A DNA stretch of 64,000 nucleotides, taken from NCBI RefSeq assembly GCF_014651915.1, contig NZ_BMXU01000001.1, positions 434,001-498,000 of the forward strand, given 5' to 3'. Below are positions 1 to 9,284 of this stretch, piece after piece (the first letter of the stretch is position 1; each line of letters begins with the position of its first letter). The translations under genes were made by a program, and so were the position numbers. The notes under the pieces were generated by a model, which saw nothing but the letters and a program-made list of their open reading frames with translations, was not told the DNA's origin and did not search any database. The DNA comes from Parvularcula lutaonensis. GTDB lineage: Bacteria > Pseudomonadota > Alphaproteobacteria > Caulobacterales > Parvularculaceae.

Positions 1-1
1 C

Positions 2-1744
2 GATTCCGCCGGGATCGCGACGGTCCTTGACGGCAAGGTCCACCGGCGCCGTGCCGTGGGCAAGCTGCGCGCGCTCGAAGACGTGCTCGAAAAGGAGCCC
101 CTGGCAGGGCACACGGGCATCGGTCATACCCGCTGGGCAACCCATGGCCGACCCACGGTGTCGAATGCGCACCCCCACGGCAGCGAGAAGGTCGCCGTCG
201 TCCATAATGGCATCATTGAAAACTTCAGTGAGCTGAAGGAAGACCTCGTTGCCAAGGGTGTCAGTTTCGAAAGCGAGACTGATACGGAAGTCGTTGCGCG
301 CCTTATAGAGTGGGAGCTGTCGCGCCTCGAGGATCCGCAGGCAGCGTTCAGCTCGGCCCTCAAAGCCCTTGAGGGCGCCTTCGCGCTGGGCGTGATCTTC
401 GCCTCGCAGCCCCAGACGCTTTATTGCGCGCGCAGGGGCAGTCCGCTGGCGATCGGTCGCGGCGAAGGGGAGATGTATATCGGCTCTGACGCTCTCGCAT
501 TGGCGCCGTTCACCCGCCGCGTGACCTATCTCGAAGAGGGCGACTGGGCCGTCCTGGGACTCTCCGGGGCTGTGATCTATTCCGCAGGCGGAACGCGGGT
601 AGAACGCAAGGAGACGCTTTCCGATGCCTCGGCCGCGCTCGTCGGCAAGGGACGTCACCGGCATTTCATGGCCAAGGAGATCGAAGAGCAGGCCGAAGTC
701 GTCAGCCATGCCCTTGCAACTTACCTCCTCCCTGCCGAAGGCAAAATCGAACTCCCCGAGGGAGGCATCGACTTCTCGAAAGTCTCGAGGCTGACAATCT
801 CGGCGTGTGGTACGGCGTTTTATGCCGGGCTGATTGCCAAATACTGGTTGGAGAGCTGGGCCCGTCTACCGGTCGAAATCGATATCGCCTCGGAGCTTCG
901 CTACCGCGACGTGCCTTACCAGAAAGGCGACTCGGCACTTTTCATCAGCCAGTCCGGAGAGACGGCCGACACGCTCGCGGCCATGCGCCATGCCAAGGCG
1001 TCAGGCGTGAAGGTGGGCGCCATTCTCAATGTTGTCGAAAGCTCGATGGCCCGCGACGCCGATGCGATCTATCCGATCAAGGCGGGGCCGGAGATCGGTG
1101 TCGCCTCGACGAAAGCCTTCACCTGCCAGCTTGCGACGCTCGCTTGTATCGCGATCGCAGCGGGTCGCCAGCGCGGGCACCTGACCGAAGCCGACGAGAA
1201 GCGGCTGGTGCATGAGCTTCTCAAGATTCCAAGGCTGATGGCCGATGTTTCGTCCAAGGAGCGCGACCTCGAACAGCTTGCCCTGGACCTCGTGCCGGCG
1301 TCGGACGTCATCTATCTCGGACGCGGCGTGAGCTTCCCGCTCGCCCTCGAGGGCGCGCTGAAGCTCAAGGAAATCAGCTATATCCATGCGGAGGGTTATG
1401 CCGCTGGCGAGTTGAAACACGGGCCGATCGCGCTCATCGACGAGCATGTCCCGGTCGTCGTGATCGCTCCTGACGATCAACACTTCGAGAAAACCGTCAG
1501 TAACATGCATGAAGTCATCGCGAGGGGCGGGAAATGCATCCTGTTGTCGACAAGCGAAGGTCTTGAGAAAGCCAGGGCTGATGACGAACTCCTCGGGAGC
1601 TTCGCCATGCCTTCTGTCGAGCCTATGCTGGCGCCGCTTGTCTACGCTGTGCCGATCCAGCTCCTGGCTTACTACACCGCGGTACATAAGGGCACGGATG
1701 TCGACCAGCCGCGGAATCTCGCCAAGTCCGTCACGGTCGAGTGA
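2..1744 (+). CDS. glmS: Glucosamine--fructose-6-phosphate aminotransferase (isomerizing), 5' end missing
   Basis: GlmS makes glucosamine-6-phosphate from fructose-6-phosphate and glutamine, the first step towards UDP-GlcNAc for peptidoglycan and LPS. The reading frame is open from the window edge and its first residues (DSAGIATVLDG) match the family near residue 30, so the start codon and the catalytic N-terminal Cys lie outside the window. About 580 residues are visible. The glutaminase half shows TRWATHG and HNGIIEN. The two SIS sugar-isomerase domains show SACGTAFYAG, SQSGETADT and VASTKAF. The protein ends in the classic NLAKSVTVE, so the 3' end is intact. lpxC follows after about 100 bases and consumes UDP-GlcNAc made downstream of GlmS. 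Confidence 0.97.
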   Translation, partial: DSAGIATVLDGKVHRRRAVGKLRALEDVLEKEPLAGHTGIGHTRWATHGRPTVSNAHPHGSEKVAVVHNGIIENFSELKEDLVAKGVSFESETDTEVVARLIEWELSRLEDPQAAFSSALKALEGAFALGVIFASQPQTLYCARRGSPLAIGRGEGEMYIGSDALALAPFTRRVTYLEEGDWAVLGLSGAVIYSAGGTRVERKETLSDASAALVGKGRHRHFMAKEIEEQAEVVSHALATYLLPAEGKIELPEGGIDFSKVSRLTISACGTAFYAGLIAKYWLESWARLPVEIDIASELRYRDVPYQKGDSALFISQSGETADTLAAMRHAKASGVKVGAILNVVESSMARDADAIYPIKAGPEIGVASTKAFTCQLATLACIAIAAGRQRGHLTEADEKRLVHELLKIPRLMADVSSKERDLEQLALDLVPASDVIYLGRGVSFPLALEGALKLKEISYIHAEGYAAGELKHGPIALIDEHVPVVVIAPDDQHFEKTVSNMHEVIARGGKCILLSTSEGLEKARADDELLGSFAMPSVEPMLAPLVYAVPIQLLAYYTAVHKGTDVDQPRNLAKSVTVE

Positions 1745-1842
1745 GCGAACCCGCGGTTATGTAACAGCGCGAAACAGAACCTCACTTCGGTTGGCCGGGT
1801 TAGCCATACATAAGTCACACTAGAGGGCTTAGGGGTAATCCG

Positions 1843-2766
1843 ATGTTTGACGAGCCGGCCAACGATATGAGGGCAGCTGCCACCGTGCGCGAGATCGTGC
1901 GCCTTTCGGGCGTGGGTCTGCATACGGGCGAGGTCGCTGAGCTTGTCATCGAGCCTGCTCCGGCAGGGGACGGCATCCGTTTCATCCGTTCCGATCTTGA
2001 AGGCCCGGTCGCCGACCGGACGATCCCGGCCGATCCTGCGCTCGTCACCAAGACCCAGCTCGGCACGGTCCTGACCAACGCGAACGGCGCTTCGATCTCG
2101 ACTGTCGAGCACCTGATGGCCGCCTTTGCGATGCTCGGCATCACGGATGCCGATGTCTTGTGTTCGGGACCCGAGGTCCCGATCCTCGATGGTTCGGCCA
2201 AGGATTTCATCGCGGCGATCCAGCGTGCCGGGATCCATGTCTCCCCGCACACCGTAGAAGCCGTTGCACCGAAAGAGGCCGTGTCGGTCGAACTCGGCGA
2301 TTGCTGGGCCGTGGCCGAGCCGCTGCCTGAGGGAACGGGCGCCGAGCTCCTTCTCGATGTCACCATCGAGTTCGACCATCCGACCATCGGCCTCCAGCGC
2401 ATTGTCATCGAGGGCGACCGCGACACCATCATGAAGGAAGTCGCCGAAGCCCGGACCTTCACGCTGCTCGAGCATGTCGAGGCCCTGCGCGAGATGGGAC
2501 TGGCCCGTGGCGGTTCGCTCGAGAATGCCATTGTCCTCAACGCGGCCGGCGTGATGAACGAAGGCGGCCTGCGGATGGAGCGTGAGTTCGTGCGCCACAA
2601 GGCGCTTGATCTCGTCGGGGACCTTTACCTTCTGGGGCTCCCGCTTGGTTGCAAGATCACGGCGCACAAGCCGGGTCACACGCTGAACACGATGCTCGCC
2701 AAGGCCCTGGCGGCCGAAGCCCGTGGCGAAGTTCAGGAAGATCTCCCTCTCGCCGCGACTGCCTGA
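1843..2766 (+). CDS. lpxC: UDP-3-O-acyl-N-acetylglucosamine deacetylase
   Basis: LpxC is the cytoplasmic zinc deacetylase that commits UDP-3-O-acyl-GlcNAc to lipid A synthesis. The 307-residue length fits the family. Zinc ligands are visible as His90 (VEHLMAAF) and His252/Asp256 (RHKALDLVGD), and the catalytic His is His279 in KPGHTLN. The LDGSAKDF motif is present near residue 115. The ATG at 1843 follows a purine-rich AGGGG about 10 bases upstream. The gene sits between glmS and bamD on the same strand, an envelope-biogenesis neighbourhood. LpxC is usually controlled by proteolysis; nothing in this sequence decides that here. Confidence 0.97.
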   Translation: MFDEPANDMRAAATVREIVRLSGVGLHTGEVAELVIEPAPAGDGIRFIRSDLEGPVADRTIPADPALVTKTQLGTVLTNANGASISTVEHLMAAFAMLGITDADVLCSGPEVPILDGSAKDFIAAIQRAGIHVSPHTVEAVAPKEAVSVELGDCWAVAEPLPEGTGAELLLDVTIEFDHPTIGLQRIVIEGDRDTIMKEVAEARTFTLLEHVEALREMGLARGGSLENAIVLNAAGVMNEGGLRMEREFVRHKALDLVGDLYLLGLPLGCKITAHKPGHTLNTMLAKALAAEARGEVQEDLPLAATA

Positions 2767-2874
2767 ACGGCTTGAGAACCTTTCACGACACGCCTTTTGC
2801 ATTTGCGCGCCCGTGACATTACACCGGGTGCGTCCGGGGTGTTTCTCGTCCGGTGGAGGCTTAGGGGCTGATTG

Positions 2875-3828
2875 ATGAAGTTCTCGCGTATTGCAGTCGT
2901 ATCCGTTCTTTCCCTCGCGCTCGTGAGCTGCGGGAGCCGGGACAAGACCGGGACCGACCGCTTCGCTTATGTCGAACAGCCCGTGGAGCAGCTCTACGCA
3001 GAAGGCGCCCGCGCCGTCGAGCGCCGCCGCTATGACGACGCCATTGCCTATTTCGCAGAGGTCGAGCGCCAGCACCCATATTCAGCCTGGGCACGACGAG
3101 CGATGCTCATGACGGCGTATACGGAGTATCTTACAGGCGACTTCGATGCTTCGATCGAATCGCTCGACCGCTTTCTTGCCATCCACCCCGGCAACAAGGA
3201 CGCCGGCTACGCCTATTACCTTCGGGCGATGAATTATTACGAGCGTATCCGCGATGTCGGGCGTGACCAGGATATTACCAAGAAGGCGCGCGATGCGCTG
3301 ATGGATGTCATTCGCCGCTATCCGGACACGGAATATGCCCGCGATGCGCAGCTCAAACTCGACCTGACTCGCGATCACTTGGCGGGCAAGGAGATGGATA
3401 TCGGCCGCTGGTACCTGCGTCGGAACCAGCACATCGCCGCAATCGGCCGTTTCAACAATGTCCTCGAGAACTATCAGACCACGGCGCATACCGAAGAGGC
3501 CCTTCACAGGATCGTCGAAGCCTATCTCGAACTCGGTCTGGTGGACGAGGCAAGGCGCCACGCGGCGATTCTTGGCTACAACTACCCCAACTCCCGCTGG
3601 TACCGGGATACCTATCGCGTCTTCACCAAGCATGGGCAGGAGCTCGAACTCAAACAAGCGGCCAATGATGCCGCCGGTGACGCGACAGATGAAGAGCTGA
3701 CGCCTGCGGAGCGTCTCGCGCGCTCGCGGGGGCCCGTCGATCTGGAGAACGCTCCGGAGATCGATGCAAGCGAAAACGATGTGACGCCGCCAGCGATCAC
3801 GCCGGGCGTTCCGTCGAACCCGCAGTAA
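2875..3828 (+). CDS. bamD: Outer membrane protein assembly factor BamD (ComL family lipoprotein)
   Basis: BamD is the essential periplasmic lipoprotein of the beta-barrel assembly machine and binds BamA. The N-terminus is a lipoprotein signal with lipobox LVSC and the acylated residue at Cys19. TPR helices follow between about residues 35 and 240 (for example DDAIAYFAEVERQHP and FDASIESLDRFL). The C-terminal 60 residues are Pro/Asp/Glu rich and probably disordered. At 317 residues it is longer than the E. coli protein (245), as is common in alphaproteobacteria. ATG 2875 is preferred over an in-frame TTG at 2872 because GGGG lies 8 bases upstream of it. Such a barrel assembly factor would serve the LptD barrel encoded further along. 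Confidence 0.95.
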   Translation: MKFSRIAVVSVLSLALVSCGSRDKTGTDRFAYVEQPVEQLYAEGARAVERRRYDDAIAYFAEVERQHPYSAWARRAMLMTAYTEYLTGDFDASIESLDRFLAIHPGNKDAGYAYYLRAMNYYERIRDVGRDQDITKKARDALMDVIRRYPDTEYARDAQLKLDLTRDHLAGKEMDIGRWYLRRNQHIAAIGRFNNVLENYQTTAHTEEALHRIVEAYLELGLVDEARRHAAILGYNYPNSRWYRDTYRVFTKHGQELELKQAANDAAGDATDEELTPAERLARSRGPVDLENAPEIDASENDVTPPAITPGVPSNPQ

Positions 3829-3949
3829 CCGTGCCATCTTAAGCCTCCAGTCGGTGTCCCCGGCGGGAGCGCGAAGCGGGGGCGTGGCAACTCTCCTGAA
3901 CGGAGCGGTCGGCATCGCCCTTGATGGCTGGCAGCAGGCGAGTGGGCAG

Positions 3950-3983
3950 AAAAAAGCCAGGCTGGAGCGGGTCCTGCCTGGCT
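3950..3983 (-). terminator. Rho-independent terminator downstream of purS
   Basis: Read on the minus strand, an 8-bp perfect stem (AGCCAGGC paired with GCCTGGCT, 3955-3962 and 3976-3983) is followed by six T. It begins about 36 bases after the purS stop, so it ends the purC-purS transcript. Confidence 0.85.
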
Positions 3984-4018
3984 CGACCGTTTGAACGGGA
4001 TGGTCCTCAAGCGATCGT

Positions 4019-4270
4019 TCAGGCCGCTTCCATGACTTCGATCAAATAGCTCTCCATCACCGGGTTCGCCAGGAGCTTGTCGCACATGGCTTTCGCTTTC
4101 TCTTCGGCCTCAGCCGCAGAGGATGCGTCCTTGATGTCGAGTTCGATGAGCTTGCCCTGGCGGACATTCTCTGCGCCTTCGAAGCCCAGGCCGTGCAGCG
4201 CGCCTTCGATCGCCTTGCCCTGCGGGTCGAGGACCCCGTTTTTCAGGGTGATCAGAACACGAACCTTCAT
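4019..4270 (-). CDS. purS: Phosphoribosylformylglycinamidine synthase subunit PurS
   Basis: PurS is the small dimeric subunit that bridges PurL and PurQ in the FGAM synthase complex of de novo purine synthesis. The 83-residue protein begins [20 protein letters not shown] and ends [10 protein letters not shown], the normal PurS length and motifs. Its ATG overlaps the purC stop by 4 bases (ATGA), so translation is coupled to purC. A strong terminator follows, so purQ and purL are not in this transcript and must lie elsewhere, although many alphaproteobacteria keep purC-purS-purQ-purL together. Confidence 0.95.
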   Translation of the reverse strand: MKVRVLITLKNGVLDPQGKAIEGALHGLGFEGAENVRQGKLIELDIKDASSAAEAEEKAKAMCDKLLANPVMESYLIEVMEAA

Positions 4271-5058
4271 GACGGAGCCTTTCCGTTGGAGCTAACGAGC
4301 TTTGGGCCGGACTTGTCTCCCGTCCCCTCATCGTCATTGCGGAGGATACCGAGGCGGCGGGCCACCTCGCGATAACCTTCCACGACATTACCGAGATCCT
4401 TGCGGAACCGGTCCTTGTCCATGATCTCGCCGGTTTGGAAGTCCCACAGCCGGCAGCTGTCGGGGCTGATCTCGTCGGCGAGGATCAGGCGGACCATGTC
4501 GTTCTCGTACTGACGACCGAATTCGAGTTTGAAGTCGACGAGACGGATGCCGGCGGCTGCGAAGAGGCCCGACAGGTAGTCGTTCACGCGCAGTGCATAG
4601 GCCATCATGTCGTCGATTTCCTGCGGGCTGGCCCAGCCCCAAGCGGTGATGTGGTCCTCGGAAACCATCGGGTCGCCGAGCTTGTCGTCCTTGAAGTAGA
4701 ATTCCACGACCGAGCGGGGGAGGGGCTCGCCCTCTTTCAGGCCCAGCTTCTTGCAGATCGACCCGGCGGCGACATTGCGCACGACGACTTCGAGCGGGAT
4801 GATCTCGACCATGCGGATCAGCTGCTCGCGCATATTGATGCGCTTGATGAAGTGGGTCGGGATGCCGATCCGCTCCAGACCGGTCATGATGAACTCGGAG
4901 ATCCGGTTGTTGAGGACGCCCTTGCCCTCGAGAACGGCGTGCTTCTGGTTGTTGAAGGCGGTGGCGTCGTCCTTGAAGAACTGGACGAGCGTCCCGGGTT
5001 CGGGGCCCTCATAGAGGATCTTGGCCTTGCCTTCGTAGATCTGCTTGCCGCGGGCCAT
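4267..5058 (-). CDS. purC: Phosphoribosylaminoimidazole-succinocarboxamide synthase (SAICAR synthetase)
   Basis: PurC joins CAIR and aspartate with ATP hydrolysis to form SAICAR. The 263-residue protein starts [18 protein letters not shown], the canonical nucleotide-binding start. It continues with [15 protein letters not shown] and [11 protein letters not shown] (catalytic and Mg-binding region). The ATG at 5058 is preceded by AAGGAGCC. A longer in-frame extension to 5163 is possible but does not look like PurC and would use up the divergent promoter region shared with the DUF1476 gene. It is first in a two-gene operon with purS. Confidence 0.97.
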   Translation of the reverse strand: MARGKQIYEGKAKILYEGPEPGTLVQFFKDDATAFNNQKHAVLEGKGVLNNRISEFIMTGLERIGIPTHFIKRINMREQLIRMVEIIPLEVVVRNVAAGSICKKLGLKEGEPLPRSVVEFYFKDDKLGDPMVSEDHITAWGWASPQEIDDMMAYALRVNDYLSGLFAAAGIRLVDFKLEFGRQYENDMVRLILADEISPDSCRLWDFQTGEIMDKDRFRKDLGNVVEGYREVARRLGILRNDDEGTGDKSGPKLVSSNGKAPS

Positions 5059-5225
5059 AGGTTTTGGCTCCTTCGAGAAATGCGTGAGGGGCGCGGGGCG
5101 GGCTTTCGCCACCCGTCGCGCCCCGGAGCCCGCGCTGCTACCACGGCTGACGCTGCACCGCAAAGCGCTTTGACGGGAGGCACAACACTCCTAGGTAGGG
5201 GCGAGTTTATGGGAGAATCGCCACG

Positions 5226-5540
5226 ATGACGACGTTCGACGATCGCGAAAAAGCTTTCGAAGCCAAGTTCGCGAAGGATGAAGATCTGCGCTTCAAGGTC
5301 GAGGCCAGGCGGGACAAGATTGTGGCCCATTGGGCAGCCGAGAAGCTCGGCAAGACCGGCGATGAGGCAGAAGAGTACGTCAGGTCGATCATCCGGGCCG
5401 ACCTCGAGGAGCCTGGCTCCGATGACGTGTTCAGGAAGCTGCGCGCCGACCTGCCAAAGGCGGACGTGAGCGACGCGGAAATCCGCAAGGCAATGGCCGA
5501 CGCGCTCGCCAAGGCGATGGATGAATTCCGGACGAGCTGA
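5226..5540 (+). CDS. DUF1476 family protein, F1-ATPase zeta (inhibitor) subunit
   Basis: DUF1476 proteins include the alphaproteobacterial zeta subunit that blocks ATP hydrolysis by F1F0-ATPase, described in Paracoccus. The 104-residue protein is highly charged and helical. It begins MTTFDDREKAFEAKFAKDED, where the N-terminal segment is the expected inhibitory region, and continues with FKVEARRDKIVAHWAAEKLG. No membrane segment or signal is present, so it is cytosolic. It is divergent from purC across a 167-base gap that must hold both promoters. The family call is clear; inhibitory activity in this organism is inferred. Confidence 0.9.
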   Translation: MTTFDDREKAFEAKFAKDEDLRFKVEARRDKIVAHWAAEKLGKTGDEAEEYVRSIIRADLEEPGSDDVFRKLRADLPKADVSDAEIRKAMADALAKAMDEFRTS

Positions 5541-5568
5541 GCTCTCCCAACAGGACAGGAGACACTCA

Positions 5569-6345
5569 GTGTCTAAACGACTTAAAGGCAAGAAGGCCTT
5601 CATCACCGGCGGTGCGCAGGGCCTCGGCCTCGCCATGGGCAAGCGCTTCATGGAAGAGGGCGCTGATGTGGTGCTCACGGACATCCAGCTCGACAAGGTG
5701 GCGGAAGAGGCTGAAAAGATCGGCGCTGCCGCGGGGATCGAGCACGACGTGACCGATCCTTTCGCGTGGAAGGCCGCCCTTGAGGCCGCCAACGAAGCGA
5801 TGGATGGCATCAACGTCCTCGTCCACAATGCAGGCATTGGCAGCTTCGGCAATGTCGAGACCGAGACCTATGAGATGTACCGCAAGGTCTGCGCCATCGA
5901 CATGGACTCGGTGTTCATCGGCACCCAGGCGGCGATGCCTTACCTGAAGGAACACCAGCCAGCCTCGATCATCGTGATTTCATCCGTGGCCGGACTGATG
6001 GCCGATGGCAACTTCCTCAGCTACAACACGGCGAAGGCCGGCGTTGCGATGATGACGAAGTCGATCGCGCTCCACTGTGCCCGTAACGGGATGCAGATCA
6101 CGGCGAACTCGATCCATCCCGTCTTTACACGGACGGCCATCATCGATCCGATGATCCAGCTCAAGGGTTCCCAGGAAGAGGGCGAGAAGGCGCTCACCCG
6201 CAACATCCCGATGAAGCGTCTCGGCGAGCCTGAGGAGGTCGCGGCGATGGCGACCTATCTTGCCTCCGACGAGGCCAAATTCGTGACGGGATCGGAGTTC
6301 AGGATCGACGGCGGTATCACGGCCTGCGGGCTCGGTGCGAAGTAG
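5569..6345 (+). CDS. Short-chain dehydrogenase/reductase (SDR) family oxidoreductase
   Basis: This is a classical SDR of 258 residues that uses NAD(P)(H) on an unknown alcohol or ketone. Visible motifs are the cofactor loop TGGAQGLG (13-20), the NAG motif (87-89), catalytic Ser in VISSVAG (138-139) and Tyr152/Lys156 in SYNTAK. A GTG start at 5569 is chosen because AGGAG lies about 9 bases upstream. An in-frame ATG at 5521 would overlap the DUF1476 gene and add a non-SDR leader. The Asp in VLTDIQ after the second strand suggests NAD preference. The substrate cannot be assigned from context. Confidence 0.9.
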   Translation: MSKRLKGKKAFITGGAQGLGLAMGKRFMEEGADVVLTDIQLDKVAEEAEKIGAAAGIEHDVTDPFAWKAALEAANEAMDGINVLVHNAGIGSFGNVETETYEMYRKVCAIDMDSVFIGTQAAMPYLKEHQPASIIVISSVAGLMADGNFLSYNTAKAGVAMMTKSIALHCARNGMQITANSIHPVFTRTAIIDPMIQLKGSQEEGEKALTRNIPMKRLGEPEEVAAMATYLASDEAKFVTGSEFRIDGGITACGLGAK

Positions 6346-6356
6346 CTCCTCAGCGC

Positions 6357-6379
6357 TCCCCACGGCTTGACCGTGGGGG
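6357..6379. terminator. Hairpin between convergent genes, possible terminator
   Basis: A 9-bp perfect stem (CCCCCACGG with CCGTGGGGG, loop of 5) lies 12 bases after the SDR stop. There is no T-tract on either strand, so it may stall or protect the transcript rather than end it by itself. Confidence 0.4.
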
Positions 6380-6453
6380 CCGGGCCGCCGTCGCGTTCCA
6401 CCCTCGACCTTCGGGCGGTAGGCGCCACGGTCCAGCCGAGAAGAGCGCGATAG

Positions 6454-7200
6454 TCAAAGAAGCGACCCCTGCTCAGGTCTCCGCACCTTGAGCGGGGGAC
6501 CATCCTCCCGCCTTGCGGCCTCGATTTCAGCCGAGTACCGAATATCCGGGTCGCGATCTGTCAGGAAGGGGATAAGCTGCACGTCGCGAAGCTCTTCCCA
6601 CTTCTTGCCCTTGAGGTCCCCGCGGGGTACGCGAGGGAGCTTGCCGGGAAGCTCCGTCCACGTCATGAGGTCGCTCGGACCCTTCATGTTCAGCATGTCG
6701 CGCAGGTGAAGCGCCGAAGTGTAGGCATCCGGATAAGCCCGGTGGACGGGCAGGGCGCGTTCGCGGTCCAGACCTTCAGGCATGCGCCAGTATTTCAGCA
6801 CTTGGTTCGAGAAGGACGGGCTGTCGGGGAAGCACCGCAGCGCTGTTTTCCATGTGCAGATCCAGGACATTCCGCCGGTCAGCTCGGGCGTGCAGAACCG
6901 GCTCTCGAACGAAACCCGGTGCGCCGCCAGCGCGATGCAGCCCTCACCGGGGCGCAGGATGTCCTTCGCGACGTCGCGCCATTTCGGTGCGCCCTTCACG
7001 TCCTCATCGGTGATGTGGTGCACGGCCTGCGTTACGGCGGGAATCGGCCGTTCGGGGTCGATTAGCATGCTGCCGTGCTCACCGCCGATCTCCCAGCGGC
7101 CGTCCACCTCCACGACATCCTGCCAGCCGATCTCGCACACTGCATGTGCAGGCGGGCGGGTGCCTGTGGTCTCGAGGTCGATGGTCCTGACAAAGCGCAT
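6454..7200 (-). CDS. DEDDh-family 3'-5' exonuclease (DnaQ/ExoX-like)
   Basis: A 248-residue DnaQ-fold exonuclease that would remove nucleotides from DNA or RNA 3' ends with two metal ions. Exo I is DLETTG (Asp8, Glu10). Exo II is AHRVSFESR (93-101), where the usual HNxxFD is changed so that the Asp position is Glu99. Exo III is HRAYPDA with His153 and Asp158. The C-terminal 80 residues are not a polymerase or helicase domain, which makes it ExoX-like rather than a DNA polymerase III epsilon subunit. It is divergent from the next gene across 62 bases. The Asp-to-Glu change could lower activity. Confidence 0.85.
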   Translation of the reverse strand: MRFVRTIDLETTGTRPPAHAVCEIGWQDVVEVDGRWEIGGEHGSMLIDPERPIPAVTQAVHHITDEDVKGAPKWRDVAKDILRPGEGCIALAAHRVSFESRFCTPELTGGMSWICTWKTALRCFPDSPSFSNQVLKYWRMPEGLDRERALPVHRAYPDAYTSALHLRDMLNMKGPSDLMTWTELPGKLPRVPRGDLKGKKWEELRDVQLIPFLTDRDPDIRYSAEIEAARREDGPPLKVRRPEQGSLL

Positions 7201-7262
7201 GCTGGCGGCGATTTTCCTTCAGGTGTTTGCTGCTACGCTCAGCCTAACACGGGAGGGATGTC

Positions 7263-7925
7263 ATGTTTGCAGGACACTACGCCGCTGCCTTCGCGGGCCG
7301 CGCCGCAGGGCCGATGGTCCCGCTTTGGGTGCTCTTCATCGCGGTGCAGTTCGTGGACTTTATCTGGGCCGGATTTATCCTTGCGGGCATCGAAACGGCG
7401 CAAATCGTGCCGGGTTTCGCCCAAGCTTCGAACCTAGATCTCTCTTTCATGCCGTACACCCACAGCTTCGTCGGCTCGCTCGTCTGGTCGGTCGTTTTCG
7501 CCGGTGGCTACGTCCTGCTGGCGAGGCCGCAGGATCCCTGGCTCGCCGCGCTGGTTACAGGCGGAGCGGTGTTTTCGCACTGGCTGGCGGACCTGCTGGT
7601 CCACCTGCCGGACCTGCCTATCGTCTTCGGTGAGCCGAAGGTCGGGTTCGGGCTCTGGAGGAGCCTTCTCTGGTCGCAGGTGCTGGAGGTCGGCCTGCTG
7701 ATCGCAGGGACGTTGTGGTACGTCCGCGTGACGGAACCCAAAGGGTTCCTCGGCAAGGCCGCGCCGTGGATCCTCCTGGCTATTCTCCTTGGCATGCAGA
7801 CGATCAGCCATCTGCCTGCGGAGGAGTATCCGTCGATCGAAGGCTTCGCTGTTCAGGCGCTGCTTGCCTTCACCGTTCTGGTCGTGGCCGCAGCATTCGT
7901 GGACGCCACGCGCCGGGCGCGGTGA
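7263..7925 (+). CDS. Polytopic inner-membrane protein, resembles YdjM-type membrane metal-dependent hydrolases
   Basis: A 220-residue membrane protein with about six hydrophobic segments (near residues 17-40, 62-82, 92-108, 133-155, 165-180 and 195-212). The pattern of conserved-looking polar residues in or near the membrane (GHY at 4-6, D31, HSF about 67, HWLADLLVHLPD about 104-115) recalls the YdjM/DUF457 family of membrane-bound metal-dependent hydrolases. The N-terminal MFAGHYAAAF fits that family. No function is established. Its stop codon is directly followed by the purB stop on the other strand, with no base between them. Confidence 0.7.
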   Translation: MFAGHYAAAFAGRAAGPMVPLWVLFIAVQFVDFIWAGFILAGIETAQIVPGFAQASNLDLSFMPYTHSFVGSLVWSVVFAGGYVLLARPQDPWLAALVTGGAVFSHWLADLLVHLPDLPIVFGEPKVGFGLWRSLLWSQVLEVGLLIAGTLWYVRVTEPKGFLGKAAPWILLAILLGMQTISHLPAEEYPSIEGFAVQALLAFTVLVVAAAFVDATRRAR

Positions 7926-9233
7926 TCAGCTTTCCCCGAACACCCGCTCGAAGATCACATCGACGTTCTTGGTGTGGTAGTTCATGTCGAACATCGCTTC
8001 GACCTCTTCCGCACTCAGAGCGTTCATCACCTCGTCGTCGGCTTTGAGATAGTCGAGGAACTGGCCACCTTCGTCCCAGACCTTGAGGGCATTGCGCTGG
8101 ACGAGGCGATACGCATCCTCGCGGCTGACACCGGCCTGTGTCAGCGCCAGCAGAACGCGCTGGGAGAAGGTGAGGCCACCGAGCTGGTCGAGATTGCGCT
8201 GCATGTTCTCGGGGAAGACCAGCAGCTTCTCGACGACACCCGCCAGGCGGTGCAGTGCGAAATCGAGATGCGTCGTTGCGTCCGGACCGATGCCGCGCTC
8301 GACGGAGGAATGGCTGATGTCGCGCTCATGCCAGAGTGCGACGTTCTCCATGGCCGGGATCACGGCTGAGCGGACGAGGCGGGCGAGGCCGGTGAGGTTC
8401 TCGGTCAGGATTGGGTTCTTCTTGTGCGGCATGGCCGAGGAGCCTTTCTGGCCCTTGGAGAAAAACTCGGCAGCCTCGAGCACTTCAGTACGCTGAAGGT
8501 GGCGGATCTCGGTGGCGAGGCGCTCTACCGACGAGGCAATCACGCCAAGCGTCGCGAAGAAGGCTGCGTGGCGGTCACGCGGGATCACCTGCGTGGAGAC
8601 CGGTTCCGGCTTGAGGCCCAATTTCTTGGCAACGTATTCCTCGACCCTGGGGTCGGTATTGGCGAAAGTGCCGACGGCGCCGGAGAGGGCGCAGGTGGCG
8701 ATTTCCTCGCGTGCCGTCTTCAACCTTGTCAGCCCACGGTCGAATTCTGCGTAGAATGTCGCGAGCGTGACGCCGAAGGTCGTCGGCTCTGCGTGGATGC
8801 CGTGGCTGCGTCCGATCTTGATCGTGTTCTTGTGCTCGAAAGCGCGTTTCTTCAGCGCTGCGAGAACCCGCTCCATGCCTTCGATCAGCATGTCCGACGC
8901 ACGGGTGAGCTGCACGGCGAACTGCGTGTCGAGAATGTCGGAAGATGTCAGCCCTTGGTGCACGAAGCGGCTGTCGTCGCCGATGAACTCGGCAAGGTGG
9001 GTGAGGAAGGCGATGACGTCGTGCTTGGTCTCCGCCTCGATCTCGTGGATTCGTTCGACGGAAAACTCAGCCTTCGAACCTTTCTCCCAGATCGTCTTCG
9101 CGCTCTCCTTCGGGATGACGCCGAGCTCGGCCATTGCCTCGGCTGCGTAGCCTTCGATCTCGAACCAGATCCGGTACTTCGTCGCGTCCGACCAAAGCTC
9201 GATCATCTGGGGGCGGGCGTAACGGGGAATCAT
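7926..9233 (-). CDS. purB: Adenylosuccinate lyase
   Basis: PurB cleaves SAICAR to AICAR and adenylosuccinate to AMP, so it acts both directly after PurC and in AMP synthesis. The 435-residue protein has the fumarase/aspartase signature GSSAMPHKKNPI with the flexible catalytic Ser loop, and the catalytic His region in GRSHGIHAEP. It starts MIPRYARPQMIELWSD, the usual PurB N-terminus. It is convergent with the membrane protein gene and lies about 2.9 kb from purC on the same strand. Confidence 0.97.
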   Translation of the reverse strand: MIPRYARPQMIELWSDATKYRIWFEIEGYAAEAMAELGVIPKESAKTIWEKGSKAEFSVERIHEIEAETKHDVIAFLTHLAEFIGDDSRFVHQGLTSSDILDTQFAVQLTRASDMLIEGMERVLAALKKRAFEHKNTIKIGRSHGIHAEPTTFGVTLATFYAEFDRGLTRLKTAREEIATCALSGAVGTFANTDPRVEEYVAKKLGLKPEPVSTQVIPRDRHAAFFATLGVIASSVERLATEIRHLQRTEVLEAAEFFSKGQKGSSAMPHKKNPILTENLTGLARLVRSAVIPAMENVALWHERDISHSSVERGIGPDATTHLDFALHRLAGVVEKLLVFPENMQRNLDQLGGLTFSQRVLLALTQAGVSREDAYRLVQRNALKVWDEGGQFLDYLKADDEVMNALSAEEVEAMFDMNYHTKNVDVIFERVFGES

Positions 9234-9284
9234 GGCGTTCGGTCCTTGTCATCTTGCGCGGTGCACCGCACACAAAGGAAGCGG

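Noticed and set aside
4267-5163. N-terminally extended PurC (35 more residues)
   Set aside because: The extension is unlike PurC, while [13 protein letters not shown] after AAGGAG is the canonical start.
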